DNA of 64,000 nt from Meira nashicola (GCA_001600355.1 BCJU01000001.1:6138013-6202012); one strand, 5' to 3'; shown: positions 28,939 to 39,552, counted from the stretch's first letter. Numbers and translations are program-made. Notes: generated by a model from the letters alone, not told the origin.

Positions 28939-29259
28939 CTACTCTTTGCTGCCGTGCTCACAAGATTTGATATGATCCGTCATCACTTCAGAATCGCAGG
29001 TGTAAAAGAAGCAATTCTCTCTGAAAGGGCAAGTGAAATCTATTTGAAAGAAAGAAACAAGAAGTTAAAATTGTTGAAAGTCTTTTTACAACAAGATAAT
29101 ATCACACTTACGATGTGTAGAAGGATCGCGTGAAACAAATATAACTTCGTTGTTCCTTTGCACAACAATGTCTTGTTCAACGATGTGGTGGTCGAAGAAT
29201 TCTCTTTTTTGACTTTGTTCAAAGCAACCGAGGCAATAGACTGGATGTGATAATGCCAT
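28939..29259 (-). CDS. Small two-module cysteine/histidine protein, member 7
   Basis: Exon 1 is 29112-29259 and exon 2 is 28939-29039, with a 72-nt phase-1 intron (GTAAGT...AATAG) and 82 residues. Module 1 is YCLGCFEQSQKREFFDHHIV with IVVQRNNEVIFVSRDPSTH. Module 2 is HFTCPFRENCFFYTCDSEVMTDHIKSC, where the second Cys pair is C-x5-C rather than C-x4-C. The sequence before the splice site (RDPSTH) is close to member 4. Confidence 0.75.
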
Positions 29260-29740
29260 CTTTCTTGAATAGAATGCTCAGTTGATGATGATCACAACGA
29301 GATTTAGAATCGGAACAAGATGAGCTTTTAAGTGTTTTTCAATTACATGTACATATCCGCCAATTCTGAAATGCATGAAAAATTATGCATGACGCCTTAG
29401 CTTAGCAGAAAGAGGGTGACTTACCGTGCTCCGCGTCTCGGAGGAGTACATAAGATCACCGCTTTTTCCGTTCGTCACATCGAAAATATACTGTTTTTGC
29501 AGTAAAAGACTGATTGTCTCCATGTTAGTCTGCATTCATGAGTCAGAAATAACAAACAGTTCCACTCGTGCAAGATTTCTCACTGCCGTTTTGTACTTCA
29601 ATGAACAACCGGACAGTATGATTTTGGTTTCAAGTGATAATAATAGAACGAGAACAACTTTGATCACTCATCTCCAGTAGAAGATCTAATTGAATCCGAT
29701 CAGCATTCATGCGTGATTGTGACTTTACTGTACAACTTTT
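29260..29740. other. Spacer between member 7 and LSG1, possible further remnant
   Basis: On the minus strand near 29430-29520 a frame reads LLLQKQYIFDVTNGKSGDLMY and runs into a GTAAGT site, resembling the part of exon 1 after module 1. No Cys pair is found on either side, so it is at most a decayed copy. Confidence 0.35.
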
Positions 29741-31840
29741 CTAATCAAACCCTTGCCCGCTGCGCTCTTTTTTACGTTTATTTCCTTTATGATGCTTCTT
29801 ACTAGATGGTACTACTGTAGGCTGAGCCCCTGGTCTACCCGTACTCAACACCTGTGTACCATCATTATTCACTTTACCACGTAATGCAGCTCCCGGTGCT
29901 TGTTTACGACCCATAGTTACCACTCCACTTCCCGTTGTTCCGAAGAAAGCCGCATCTAATGCTTTGGATTTACGACCAGGTGTGTTTGTTTTGTTCGCTG
30001 GTGCAAGATCACCCAGGGCATTCGTTTTAGCTGGATCAGTAGGTGGTGCCAACTTTCTACCTGAGAGTAATTCTCTTGCATGTGCTCTTTGTGATGCATT
30101 GAATGTATCAGCATCTGTTCCGGGCGGTGGATGTGCGAACAATAGCTTGGCATTGACATAATCTTTAAACACATATCGTGCCGCTCTTGATTCGTCAGGA
30201 TTACCTTGACCTTGACGAGCGAAACCACGGGCGATGGCATATGCAGTCAATACTTCTAAACCGGTAGGCTGTCCAGACCCTCCTTCTTCTTCGTGTTGGA
30301 TAGGAATGCGGAATCCGTACGTGCCTTCAATGATATCCTTTGGAATTCTTGATGCTAACAAATCAGCAGGTGCAGTGTATTCTCGCAATTGATCAATGGG
30401 CAGCACACCATCCAAGACCAATTCTGCTGAAGTGATTGCAAACACGGGCAGCACTAAACCAGGACAATCAACCAACGTAAGATTATCACTCAATTTGATC
30501 GTTTGGAAGTGCTTTGTTTTACCGGGTGTGCTACTGACAGATACCTTTTTAGACTTGGCCAAAGCATTAATTGTACTACTCTTACCCACGTTTGGGAAAC
30601 CGATAAAACTGACCCGATGCTCTTCCACGCCAAAGTCCTCCAATGGTGGCATCTTTGCAACAATCAATTCTTCCAATTCCAGCACATTAAGCACATGAGC
30701 AGGATCGCGGGCAGTAACGCTTGGCTTCGATGATCCTAGAGCTGCTTGACCTGCAGTTGTGGACATAGCTGCATCGACACTATCATTCTGTCCAGCTTCG
30801 CGTTCTTCACGTAGCATTCGTTGAATCTTTTCTCTGTTTGCCAAAAGAATGTGTTCGGCTGCTTCTTCTCCTACCAATGGCTTAGTATCACGAACTCCGA
30901 GATTCACTGCTGCCGCTCGCTTTCTAGCCTCACGCATTTCATCATCTTCCTCTTCATCGTCATCTTCCTCGTCATCCTCTTCGCTTTGTGCACCTAGAGC
31001 TTCCATAGCTTCTGCTTCTGCTCGAGCGGCCTGTAAAGCAGCAGCATTAGCAGCACTGAAAAATGCAAACTCGATTCCCTTTTCAGTGAAATAGCGTGCC
31101 CACTCTTGTCTTTGACCTTCGTCCAATAGATCTGCTTTGTTCAACAGTAGCAGGTTCCGCCTTTTTCCTGATGAAAACGTTGCATCTTCTCCTGGCTGTC
31201 CTAGTCTGACTTCCAACTCTTCTACATATTTCTCCAAATCTTCACTTCTGAATCGTAAAGGATTTCTTGCATCAACAATTTGAATGATCAATTGACCACG
31301 TTCAACCACTCGCCACAATTGTTTCCAAACTTCCAAATTTCTTTCAAACGGTGTCAAGATGAAATTGTTGGCCTCTGCGAGTTCAGCTAAATTTCTTCTC
31401 CAATCCAAAAATGCATCTGCTTCCAATCTGTGTAGTTGTTCGGCAGTCGTACTGCTATCCCATGCAGGTCTTCTAGGGATACGTAACCTCTGCTTGTTTT
31501 CATTCTGTCTTCGAACTGTTTCATCAGCCTCTTGCTGAGTCGGTAAGAGAGGATTTCTTCCCCTTCTACCTTTTCCACCTGCCATTTGATCTGGTGCAGA
31601 TACAACGGTCACATTCCTTCTCTCTGCTGTAAAATCTTGATCTGCCAATTGTGCTGTACTTAAGAATTCTTCTAGGTCAGTTTGTTGTGTAATAGATCGT
31701 AAACCGACACCACCTGTAGAAGGGTTGATTAAATCAGTTGTATGATAAGATGAATTATTGCGATTTTGTGAATCTTTTGCTTTTCTATTTATCATCGCTC
31801 GGCCTAAGCCGGTATCTTTTTTTGACGTTGGCAAAGGCAT
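29741..31840 (-). CDS. LSG1: Large-subunit GTPase LSG1
   Basis: Cytoplasmic GTPase that releases Nmd3 from late pre-60S ribosomes (family knowledge). The product has 699 residues from the ATG at 31840 (MPLPTSKKDTGLGRAMINRK); an upstream extension in the same frame was rejected because the family starts here. The GTPase is circularly permuted: the G4-like NKADLL precedes G1 (GFPNVGKSS), then the TPGKTKHFQT switch and G3 (DCPGL). An acidic insert (about residues 290-320) separates the two halves. The C-terminus is basic (KKHHKGNKRKKER). Divergent from UTP25 with 212 nt between the starts. Confidence 0.95.
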   Translation of the reverse strand: MPLPTSKKDTGLGRAMINRKAKDSQNRNNSSYHTTDLINPSTGGVGLRSITQQTDLEEFLSTAQLADQDFTAERRNVTVVSAPDQMAGGKGRRGRNPLLPTQQEADETVRRQNENKQRLRIPRRPAWDSSTTAEQLHRLEADAFLDWRRNLAELAEANNFILTPFERNLEVWKQLWRVVERGQLIIQIVDARNPLRFRSEDLEKYVEELEVRLGQPGEDATFSSGKRRNLLLLNKADLLDEGQRQEWARYFTEKGIEFAFFSAANAAALQAARAEAEAMEALGAQSEEDDEEDDDEEEDDEMREARKRAAAVNLGVRDTKPLVGEEAAEHILLANREKIQRMLREEREAGQNDSVDAAMSTTAGQAALGSSKPSVTARDPAHVLNVLELEELIVAKMPPLEDFGVEEHRVSFIGFPNVGKSSTINALAKSKKVSVSSTPGKTKHFQTIKLSDNLTLVDCPGLVLPVFAITSAELVLDGVLPIDQLREYTAPADLLASRIPKDIIEGTYGFRIPIQHEEEGGSGQPTGLEVLTAYAIARGFARQGQGNPDESRAARYVFKDYVNAKLLFAHPPPGTDADTFNASQRAHARELLSGRKLAPPTDPAKTNALGDLAPANKTNTPGRKSKALDAAFFGTTGSGVVTMGRKQAPGAALRGKVNNDGTQVLSTGRPGAQPTVVPSSKKHHKGNKRKKERSGQGFD

Positions 31841-32052
31841 TTTGAGATAAAAAAGCCTTGATTGATGATTGCGAGAAGACAAACCAAAATTCTTAATCAA
31901 TTGACAAAATTTAACGCTAAAGTGGAGTTCTTCACAGGTAAAAAAAATTCCTTCACACGTGTAGAAATAATTTTGGATTTTCTTAAACGCGCCCGTCATT
32001 CTTCCAATTTAAGCTTTATTTTTCTTGCAAAACCATCATTAGCCTAGACAAG
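31841..32052. promoter_or_regulatory. Shared divergent promoter of LSG1 and UTP25
   Basis: 212 nt between the two start codons of ribosome-biogenesis genes. It includes an ACACGTGT palindrome near 31956 and A/T-rich tracts. Co-regulation is inferred from the arrangement only. Confidence 0.55.
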
Positions 32053-34095
32053 ATGATGTTGAAAGGGGATGCTGCTATGCTGAAGCTTATGACGTTGATC
32101 AACGTATCAGCAGCAAAGCCTAATAAGCGAAAGCATGCTTTTCAAACATCATTCACAACAGCCAAAAAGGGAAAAGGTGTTGTAAAATCAGCTTTAAATG
32201 CACGATCGCACGAAAACACATCCTTAGCAGAAAGTACACAAGTGGATGAAGATGAAGTAGATGATTCAATCGTAGCTGAAGGAAGTCAAAGAGCAGAAAA
32301 CTCCCTACAAGCTGAGCAAGTATCGGATGACGAAGAAACATCAGCTGGTCCTAGCAAGATTACAGATGCTTTTCATACTCATTTTGCATCGGAAGGTGAA
32401 AATGCATTGGCACCACTAGCAAAAGTTATTGTTGGAGAAGAAGGAAGAAAAGCGAGCGAGATCGAGTGGGAGTCATCATCTTCCAATCTTTCAGGACTGG
32501 GTCAAGCCACCACAAATCGAGTGAAGGACCTCAAATTGCCACAAGTAGAAGCAGCAAAACCACACGCATCGGTCTTGGATGCCTTCAAAGCACAAGGCTC
32601 AACTTTAGAAGCACAGGCTGCTCTCGTCAATTTGTTGGGATCATATCAAGACGTAATTGATACGCATGTGGATCTATACCAACACGATCATATGAGAAGA
32701 GCAATCGCATTGCACGCCATCAGTCACATTGTCAAAACGAGAAGAAGGGTTTTACGTAACAATGATCGATTGGCTAAAGCAGCAACCACAGGTAATGCAG
32801 TTGAAGCTGATGTGCGCGATCAAGGCTTCACACGACCAAAGGTGTTGATTTTATTGCCTTTGCGGAATAGTGCATTGGCATGGATGAACTACCTATCCAA
32901 GCTTTCAACCTGCTCTCAAATTGAAAACGCCGCTCGCTTCAAAGCAGACTTTACCCTCCCAGAAGGAACTGTGGACAAACTGGCACAACCCGAAACGCAA
33001 GCCAAGTACCCTGCTGATCATATCGAAACCTTCAAAGGAAATATCGATGACAGCTTCCGAATCGGTGCAAAGATGACACGAAAGAGCTGGAAGATGTATA
33101 GTCAATTTTATGACAGTGACGTCATTCTTGCCAGTCCTTTAGGTCTTCGATTGGCGATTGAAAAGGATCACGATAGCGATTTCCTGTCTTCCATCGAGGT
33201 CATGGTGATTGATCAAGCTGATGTGATGTCAATGCAAAATTTAGAGCATCTCGAATTTGTCTTGAATCATGTGAACAAGATTCCAAAGGAGGCCCACGAC
33301 GCCGATTTCTCGCGTATTAAACAGTGGTACTTGGATGGTTTGGCACCTTATCTCCGTCAAACAGTGATGCTCTCTTCGTTTGATTCACCAGAGTTGCGCA
33401 AGCTATCCCGTCACTCATTACTCAACGTAGCAGGCAAGGTACAACTTACGCAATCCAACTCAGCCGGTGTACTCTCACAAGTGCGTAGTGGTATTCGACA
33501 AACATTCCAACGTTTCCCTTGCAACAATATTCAGCTAGAGTCTAAGCTACGGTTGGAACTCTTCCTGACAAAAACCTTAGCAACATTGCAAAAGAGTGCA
33601 TTGAGTAGCAGTCGTACTTTGATCTTTGTGCCATCTTATTTGGACTTTGTTCAATTGCAAGAAGCATTACGTAGTCAATATCCCGAAATCTTTGCAGTGA
33701 CAGCCATGTTAACGGAATACAGTGATGGACCTGAAATATCACGAGCAAGAGCACGTTTCATTACGGAAAAGAAAAAGTTTTTGATCGTCACCGAACGTTT
33801 CATGTTCTACAGAAGATACATTTTACGAGGTGCACGAACGATTGTTTGGTATGGATTACCGGATCACGGTCACTACTACTCAGAGATGTTGGAGAACGTA
33901 TTCAAGCCAGCAGAAAAAGCAAAGAAGAATAACAAAGTCGATCAAGATAATGAAGAAGATACCATCGATGCTGGTGATATCAGCGTGACTGCTATTTACA
34001 GTCAGTACGATTTCTTGAAGCTGGAGAGAATTGTGGGTACAGAATTAGCTGGTCGGATGGTACGTGAAGAAAAGAGTTTATGGAGATTTGCTTAA
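32053..34095 (+). CDS. UTP25: U3 snoRNP / SSU processome protein UTP25
   Basis: Nucleolar factor for 18S rRNA processing; it resembles a DEAD-box helicase fold without the active motifs. Single exon, 680 residues (yeast about 720). The N-terminus is low complexity and acidic. Conserved Utp25 blocks follow: DVIDTHVDLYQHDHMRRAIALHA, RPKVLILLPLRNSALAW, DDSFRIGAKM, DVILASPLGLRLAIEKD, VMVIDQADVMSMQN, TVMLSSFDSPELR and the C-terminal VSVTAIYSQYDFLKLERIVGT-like block (here SVTAIYSQYDFLKLERIVGT). Convergent with SPB1 (94 nt between stops). Confidence 0.94.
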   Translation: MMLKGDAAMLKLMTLINVSAAKPNKRKHAFQTSFTTAKKGKGVVKSALNARSHENTSLAESTQVDEDEVDDSIVAEGSQRAENSLQAEQVSDDEETSAGPSKITDAFHTHFASEGENALAPLAKVIVGEEGRKASEIEWESSSSNLSGLGQATTNRVKDLKLPQVEAAKPHASVLDAFKAQGSTLEAQAALVNLLGSYQDVIDTHVDLYQHDHMRRAIALHAISHIVKTRRRVLRNNDRLAKAATTGNAVEADVRDQGFTRPKVLILLPLRNSALAWMNYLSKLSTCSQIENAARFKADFTLPEGTVDKLAQPETQAKYPADHIETFKGNIDDSFRIGAKMTRKSWKMYSQFYDSDVILASPLGLRLAIEKDHDSDFLSSIEVMVIDQADVMSMQNLEHLEFVLNHVNKIPKEAHDADFSRIKQWYLDGLAPYLRQTVMLSSFDSPELRKLSRHSLLNVAGKVQLTQSNSAGVLSQVRSGIRQTFQRFPCNNIQLESKLRLELFLTKTLATLQKSALSSSRTLIFVPSYLDFVQLQEALRSQYPEIFAVTAMLTEYSDGPEISRARARFITEKKKFLIVTERFMFYRRYILRGARTIVWYGLPDHGHYYSEMLENVFKPAEKAKKNNKVDQDNEEDTIDAGDISVTAIYSQYDFLKLERIVGTELAGRMVREEKSLWRFA

Positions 34096-34189
34096 GATTT
34101 TGCGAATGCCAAATGATGTATTATAGCATGAATGAATATTATTGTACAAATGAACATATCTACATGTTAGAAGTCGTGAGAAACATAGC

Positions 34190-36952
34190 CTAATTGCGTC
34201 CACCATAACCGTTGGGAATGCGTGGTTTGCGAGAAGTACTGCTGGTAGTCTTTTTGCCTGCTGCCTTGTCTCTTCGCTTTTGCGCACGCAATTCCTTCTT
34301 TCCGCGAGAATCAACCATACGGTAACGACCTTTGACACCCTTTGGTCGACCTTTACCTTTATTATTACCGCCTGCAACGACGACTTGAATCTTGCGTTCC
34401 TTTTGTTTTGCACCAGCTTTGCGTAAGACTTTATCGATATTAGCAGCTTTTTCACGTTCAGAAATGTCAACGTTATCAGAAATACCTTCCGCTTTCTTAC
34501 GTGCACTTTCCAATTGTTTCATAGCACGCATTTTCTTACGTGCTTTTGCTTCGGCAACCTTTTTGATCGGTCTAGCATCTAAAGCACGTTGACGAGCTGC
34601 TAAAGCTTGAACGGCTTCTTTTGTGACAGGGATATTGGGTTTGTAATGTTGTTGTTCGTCATCCAAGAACCATTGAGGTAAATCGCTCTTATCAACAAAG
34701 TTTTGTTTTGTAAATCCATCGTCGATAAGATCAGCCTTGCTTTTTTCGCGATTGACTAATTTTGATGCTAGAGAGATGGCTTCAGCAGTTGTCAAACCTT
34801 TTTCTTGGATCTTCTTCTGTTTGATCACATCTTGATCTTCGTCTTCGAAGCGCCATTGATCTTCATCTTCAGCGTCTGTTGGTGGACTGTCTGTACCGCT
34901 TGCCTCATCTTCGGACATTTCAACATCTTCACTGACATCAGACTCTTCTCCATCTTCTTCTTCTTCTTCCTCATCGTCGTCTTCATCATCTTCTTCATCT
35001 TCCTCGTCATCGTCATCCTCGTCATCAAGACCTTGCATTCCCTTAAAGAGTGGATTATCGAACCAGATTGCTGCTTCGCGACTTTGTCTGGCATCTTTGT
35101 CTTGACCGCTTTCAAGACTTTGAACCAATTGCTCAACATCCTCTTCATCATCATCCATTTGCACATCATGATCTTCAAAATTGGGTCCCTGACCGCGATC
35201 AAGAGCTGCTTCTCTAGCTGCACGTCTTGCTTCTTCTCTCTCTTCCTCTTCTTCACGTTCCTCCTCATCGTCTTCTTCATCATCAGTGTCATATGTCTCT
35301 TCAACCTCTTTACGTTTGTTGAATAGATCATATCCACCTTCTTCACTCTCTTCTCCTTCATCCTCTTCGTTTTTGTCATTTGTAAATCCGTACCATTCAT
35401 CATTATGCTCATTCTTCTTTCGTGCTTCACGCGCTCTGTGTTTGGCATCACGCTCAGAGACCTTGTGTTGGTATTCTTCGTACATACCATCCATCTCAGC
35501 TTCTAAACGACGTTTTCTTCTTTCTTCAGCTTCCAAATCGTCATCTTCGGATTCCTCATCTCCACTCTCCTCACTTTCGCTCGATCCAGCCTCCTCTCCC
35601 GCTGCAACACGTTTATGAGCACCGCCGTTGACCAAATCAAAGAATTCTTCACCTCCATGCAAAGCTTCATCTTGCAAGTCCATACCAATGTCCATCGGTG
35701 TTGTCATGGAGAGTTGCATTTGGAGAACTCTCTTCTGTCTGGCTTCGTTTCGCCGTCTACGCTCTTTGCGGCTCCTTTTGTCTTTCTCGGATTGCAGACG
35801 TTCAAGCTCTTGATCGATAGCTTCATCTTCGTCCATTTCAGTAACTTCTACTTTTTCTTTGCCTTCTTCATCTTCCTTTGATGGATGATTGGCAGGCACT
35901 TCTATTCCCATATCCTCCCGCCAGATCTTGCGCCACTTTAGCAAATTGCGGAAATCTTTCTTACCTAACACCTTCAAATCGGAACAGCATGCTTTGATGT
36001 TGTCATCTGTCTTTGTAGGATCTGCAAATGGCTTATCTTCATCCCTTTTGAATTGAATCTCGTTGAATGTACCGAGCAAAGAGATAGGATCTTGTGCTTC
36101 GATGAAGTCTTTGGCACCTATCGCTTTGAACAAGATCGTCTCTCCTTCATCGTAACCGTCACGCTTTCTTCTCTTCTTTTCTGGCTCAAACACATTGGCG
36201 ACTGCATTGCTAGCAATTTTGATAGACTGAGCTGAATTTTTGCCATCTACTGTGGTTTGGACTAGTGCAGTGTCAGCGACCGGATCAAGATCCTTGAAAA
36301 CGTGTCTTGGATCCAAGAATTTTGGATCAATGCGTTTTGGTGCTTTGAAATCTTGACAGACAACGAAAATTTCAGCAGACACATTACGTGATGACGGAGG
36401 TTTGGTGGCCTCTACTTTCTTGAAGAGTTGATTGAAGACCCACAAGAGATTGTTGTAATCTTTGGATCTGAATACCTTGGTAACGAAAGTACCCCCAGGT
36501 GCTAAGAATTCTACAGCCAATTTGAGAGATTGCAATACCAATTCGGATTGTGCATATGCATCTTGCACCCATGCAGTACCGACATTAGGTGCACCATCGT
36601 GCAAAACAGCATCTGCTTTCCAGTCCTTTAATTCTGCTCGAAGTTGATCACGACATTTGTAACTGTTGATATCTTCTGCGAATGTGATACAGCGAGGGAT
36701 GGGTTTAATAGGTACCAAATCAACACCGACGATCAAACTGTTTGGAGGCATTTGTTTACTTGCAACTTGCAGCCAACCACCTGGAGCAGCACACAAATCA
36801 ATCACACATCTTGCTGATTCCAAAAATCCAAACTTCTTGTTCAATTGAACCAATTTGAATGCTGCACGAGAACGAAAACCTTGTTGTTTGGCCAAGTGGT
36901 AGAACTTATCCAAACGACCTTTAGCCGTCTTTTTCTCGTGCTTCTTCGGCAT
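34190..36952 (-). CDS. SPB1: rRNA 2'-O-methyltransferase SPB1
   Basis: AdoMet-dependent nucleolar methyltransferase acting on the 25S rRNA A-loop guanosine during 60S assembly. The 920-residue product starts at ATG 36952 (MPKKHEKKTAKGRLDKFYHLAK); the longer frame uses a TTG. The N-terminal FtsJ domain (RSRAAFKLVQLNKKFGF, VIDLCAAPGGWLQVA, DAVLHDGAPNVG, GTFVTKVFRSKDY, SAEIFVVCQDFKAP) shows the K-D-K-E tetrad positions. A DUF3381-like middle follows (WRKIWREDMGI), then long acidic runs, and the Spb1 C-terminal domain (LPQWFLDDEQQHYKPN, RKKMRAMKQLESARKKAEGI, basic tail). Divergent from eIF3b. Confidence 0.96.
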   Translation of the reverse strand: MPKKHEKKTAKGRLDKFYHLAKQQGFRSRAAFKLVQLNKKFGFLESARCVIDLCAAPGGWLQVASKQMPPNSLIVGVDLVPIKPIPRCITFAEDINSYKCRDQLRAELKDWKADAVLHDGAPNVGTAWVQDAYAQSELVLQSLKLAVEFLAPGGTFVTKVFRSKDYNNLLWVFNQLFKKVEATKPPSSRNVSAEIFVVCQDFKAPKRIDPKFLDPRHVFKDLDPVADTALVQTTVDGKNSAQSIKIASNAVANVFEPEKKRRKRDGYDEGETILFKAIGAKDFIEAQDPISLLGTFNEIQFKRDEDKPFADPTKTDDNIKACCSDLKVLGKKDFRNLLKWRKIWREDMGIEVPANHPSKEDEEGKEKVEVTEMDEDEAIDQELERLQSEKDKRSRKERRRRNEARQKRVLQMQLSMTTPMDIGMDLQDEALHGGEEFFDLVNGGAHKRVAAGEEAGSSESEESGDEESEDDDLEAEERRKRRLEAEMDGMYEEYQHKVSERDAKHRAREARKKNEHNDEWYGFTNDKNEEDEGEESEEGGYDLFNKRKEVEETYDTDDEEDDEEEREEEEEREEARRAAREAALDRGQGPNFEDHDVQMDDDEEDVEQLVQSLESGQDKDARQSREAAIWFDNPLFKGMQGLDDEDDDDEEDEEDDEDDDEEEEEEDGEESDVSEDVEMSEDEASGTDSPPTDAEDEDQWRFEDEDQDVIKQKKIQEKGLTTAEAISLASKLVNREKSKADLIDDGFTKQNFVDKSDLPQWFLDDEQQHYKPNIPVTKEAVQALAARQRALDARPIKKVAEAKARKKMRAMKQLESARKKAEGISDNVDISEREKAANIDKVLRKAGAKQKERKIQVVVAGGNNKGKGRPKGVKGRYRMVDSRGKKELRAQKRRDKAAGKKTTSSTSRKPRIPNGYGGRN

Positions 36953-37311
36953 TTTGAAAAAATATGCCGATGAAGAAAGAAGAAGATGGTGATGGGGTAA
37001 ATTGTACAAAAGCAAGAAGAACTTCCCACACTGCGCGTTTCCGCCCTGCCATGCACTTGCTCAAAAAAGTCATCCATCCTAAAAGAAAAAATTTGGAAAG
37101 ATGAAATTTTGCTTACTAAGCGGTGTCACGCGTTGTTCGCTTTTGAGTCTGTCTGGAATATAAAAGCATGCGGCTCAGCGCCTGCCTCTTTAAAAAAAAA
37201 AGAGCGAGCGCGAAGAAAGGGATTTTGCACTACACAGCGCGCCGATGTCGTGAGTGTTTTCTTCTCGAGGATTTTGCTTTTTGCCTTGATCACTTGACCA
37301 TATACACAAAA
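36953..37311. promoter_or_regulatory. Divergent promoter region of SPB1 and eIF3b
   Basis: 359 nt between the start codons of two translation-related genes. No further gene is seen; an in-frame upstream extension of the eIF3b ORF lies here but has no family similarity. Confidence 0.5.
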
Positions 37312-39552
37312 ATGCCAGAGGCAATCGCAAACGGGTCCAATGGACCGCACATCGATATAGATGATGCAGATATTGATTTTTCCGATATTGAAAACAAGTA
37401 CGCCGTCAGATTTGATGAAGGTTTGGACGATGTTGTAGTGATTGACAATGTTCCGGTTGTTGGAAAAGAACGTGAACAAAAATTGCTCGAAACAATCGTC
37501 AAAAGATTCAAGAGTCATGCAGGTATCGATATTGAAGTAGAAAACTTCCACGTTCCATACGGAGATGATGGACAGACTAAAGGATACATCTTTTTGGAAT
37601 TGTCCAATTCAGAAGATGCAAACCAAGCTTTGCGTGCAATGGACGGATATCCATTCGACAAACGTCATAGATTCGCAGTAAACAGATTCACCGACGTCGA
37701 AAAGCTCGCAAACATGAGCGAAGACTATCAAGAGCCAGCAGAGGAAGAATACAAAGATCGCGAACATTTGCGTTCTTGGTTGACAGATCACAACGGACGT
37801 GACCAAGTGGTCATGTGTCGTGCTGACGATGTCTCTGTTGCATGGTACAACAGGACAGCAAACCCTGAGCCAGTACACACTCGTGAGAGATGGACAGAAT
37901 CTTACGTTCAATGGACACCACAAGGAACATTCTTGGCAACTCTACACAGACAGGGTGTTGCCCTATGGGGAGGACCATCATTTGAGAGATTTATGCGCTA
38001 TTCTCATTCAAACGTTCGCTTGGTCGACTTTTCACCGAATGAAAAGTACATGGTCACATGGGCACCTGATCCGATCGTTGTTCCCGATAACGCACCTACT
38101 GGACCACAATTCTTTGGACCTGAAGATGAAGGAAATCGCGTTGCTGTTTGGGAAGTAAGAACAGGTCACCTATTACGTACATTCCCAGTCGTACAAGAGA
38201 ACGAGCAAGGTGTTGTCAAAGGCTTCTCATGGCCAATGTTAAAATGGAGCGGTGACGACAAATATTGCGCTCGTGTGAACCCAGGCAAGAGCATCAGTGT
38301 ATACGAATTGCCAAGTATGAGCATGTTGGACAAGAATAGTATCAAGATTGAAGGCGTGGTAGACTTTGAATGGTGTCCTCTTGGAGACAAGGATCGCGAT
38401 CTTATAGAAGCATGGGGAGATGGAAGCAACCCACCAAAGGGAGCAAAGAAGCCTCGTGAAAATATGATTGCTTTCTGGGTACCCGAAGTTGCCAACCAAC
38501 CTGCTCGTGCAACTGTGATGAGCATTCCAAGTCGTGAAATCGCCAGAAGTAAGAACTTGTTCAACGTTTCCGACTGTAAGCTACATTGGCACCCTCAAGG
38601 GGATTATTTGTGTGTCAAAGTTGACAGACATACGAAGACCAAGAAGAGCTTGTTCTGCAACTTTGAATTGTTCAGAATGCGCGAGAAGGATTACCCAGTC
38701 GAAGTTGTTGAACTCAAAGACCCAGTCACAGCATTTGCATGGGAGCCAAATGGAAGTCATTTCGTCGTCTTGTCCACCAATGACCCTAATTTTGGCAATG
38801 CTCCACCAGGTGTTACCATCAAGACTCAGCTCAATTTCTTCCATTTGGATGCAAAGAAGGGTGACTTCCGTCTAGCTAAGGCTATCGACAACAAGACCGC
38901 AAACACTGTCTTTTGGTCACCTCGTGGACGACACGTTGTTGTTGCAACGATGGGATCATCGCAAAAGTGTGATTTGGAATGGTACGATGTTGATTTCAGC
39001 CACGAAATCCGTCAAGGAAGTATCTCTGAAAACCCCGCAGATGACATCAAACAGATCGGAGCAGCAGAACATTACGGTATCACTGATCTAGAATGGGATC
39101 CTTCCGGCCGCTTTGTTGCTACAAGTGCAAGTGTTTGGAGACATTCCCTTGAAAATGGTTATGCGATTTGGGACTTTAAGGGTACTGAATTACAAAAAGT
39201 AGTTGTAGATCGATTCAAGCAAATCTTATGGCGTCCAAGACCACGTACATTGCTCACCAAAGATGACCAAAAGCGTGTCCGTCGTAACTTACGTGAAGTT
39301 GGAAGAGCATTCGATGAAGAAGATTTGGCATTGGAATCTCAATTGGCATTACAACACAAAGAAGTGTACTTGCGTGCATTGGAAGAATGGCGTGCATGGC
39401 GTCAAAGATGCAAGGCAGACTTGGAAGAAGAAAGAATTGCACTCGGAAAGGAAGAGATTGTTGCACCTCATGTTTTGGAAGCAGAAGCAACCGAAACAAT
39501 CGAAGAATGGCAAGAGACAATCTTGGAAGAAACGGAAGAGATTCTGGATTAA
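37312..39552 (+). CDS. PRT1: Translation initiation factor eIF3 subunit b (PRT1)
   Basis: Scaffold subunit of eIF3, needed for 43S recruitment and scanning. Single exon, 746 residues from ATG 37312 (MPEAIANGSNG); yeast Prt1 is 763. The N-terminal part has DIDFSDIENKYAVRFDEGLDDVVVIDNVPVVG, then an RRM (about 55-145) including GYIFLELSNSEDANQALRAMDGY, then the nine-bladed beta-propeller (ESYVQWTPQGTFLATLHRQGVALWGG, VDFSPNEKYMVTW, IAFWVPE, KLHWHPQGDYLCVKVDRH, VFWSPRGRHVVVATMG, LEWDPSGRFVATSASVWRH) and the C-terminal helix (LREVGRAFDEED, EWRAWRQRC). Codon use is biased, as expected for a highly expressed gene. Confidence 0.96.
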   Translation: MPEAIANGSNGPHIDIDDADIDFSDIENKYAVRFDEGLDDVVVIDNVPVVGKEREQKLLETIVKRFKSHAGIDIEVENFHVPYGDDGQTKGYIFLELSNSEDANQALRAMDGYPFDKRHRFAVNRFTDVEKLANMSEDYQEPAEEEYKDREHLRSWLTDHNGRDQVVMCRADDVSVAWYNRTANPEPVHTRERWTESYVQWTPQGTFLATLHRQGVALWGGPSFERFMRYSHSNVRLVDFSPNEKYMVTWAPDPIVVPDNAPTGPQFFGPEDEGNRVAVWEVRTGHLLRTFPVVQENEQGVVKGFSWPMLKWSGDDKYCARVNPGKSISVYELPSMSMLDKNSIKIEGVVDFEWCPLGDKDRDLIEAWGDGSNPPKGAKKPRENMIAFWVPEVANQPARATVMSIPSREIARSKNLFNVSDCKLHWHPQGDYLCVKVDRHTKTKKSLFCNFELFRMREKDYPVEVVELKDPVTAFAWEPNGSHFVVLSTNDPNFGNAPPGVTIKTQLNFFHLDAKKGDFRLAKAIDNKTANTVFWSPRGRHVVVATMGSSQKCDLEWYDVDFSHEIRQGSISENPADDIKQIGAAEHYGITDLEWDPSGRFVATSASVWRHSLENGYAIWDFKGTELQKVVVDRFKQILWRPRPRTLLTKDDQKRVRRNLREVGRAFDEEDLALESQLALQHKEVYLRALEEWRAWRQRCKADLEEERIALGKEEIVAPHVLEAEATETIEEWQETILEETEEILD

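Noticed and set aside
35286..35618. Ser-rich plus-strand ORFs opposite SPB1
   Set aside because: They are antisense shadows of the acidic Glu/Asp-rich coding of SPB1 (gaa/gat read as ttc/atc).
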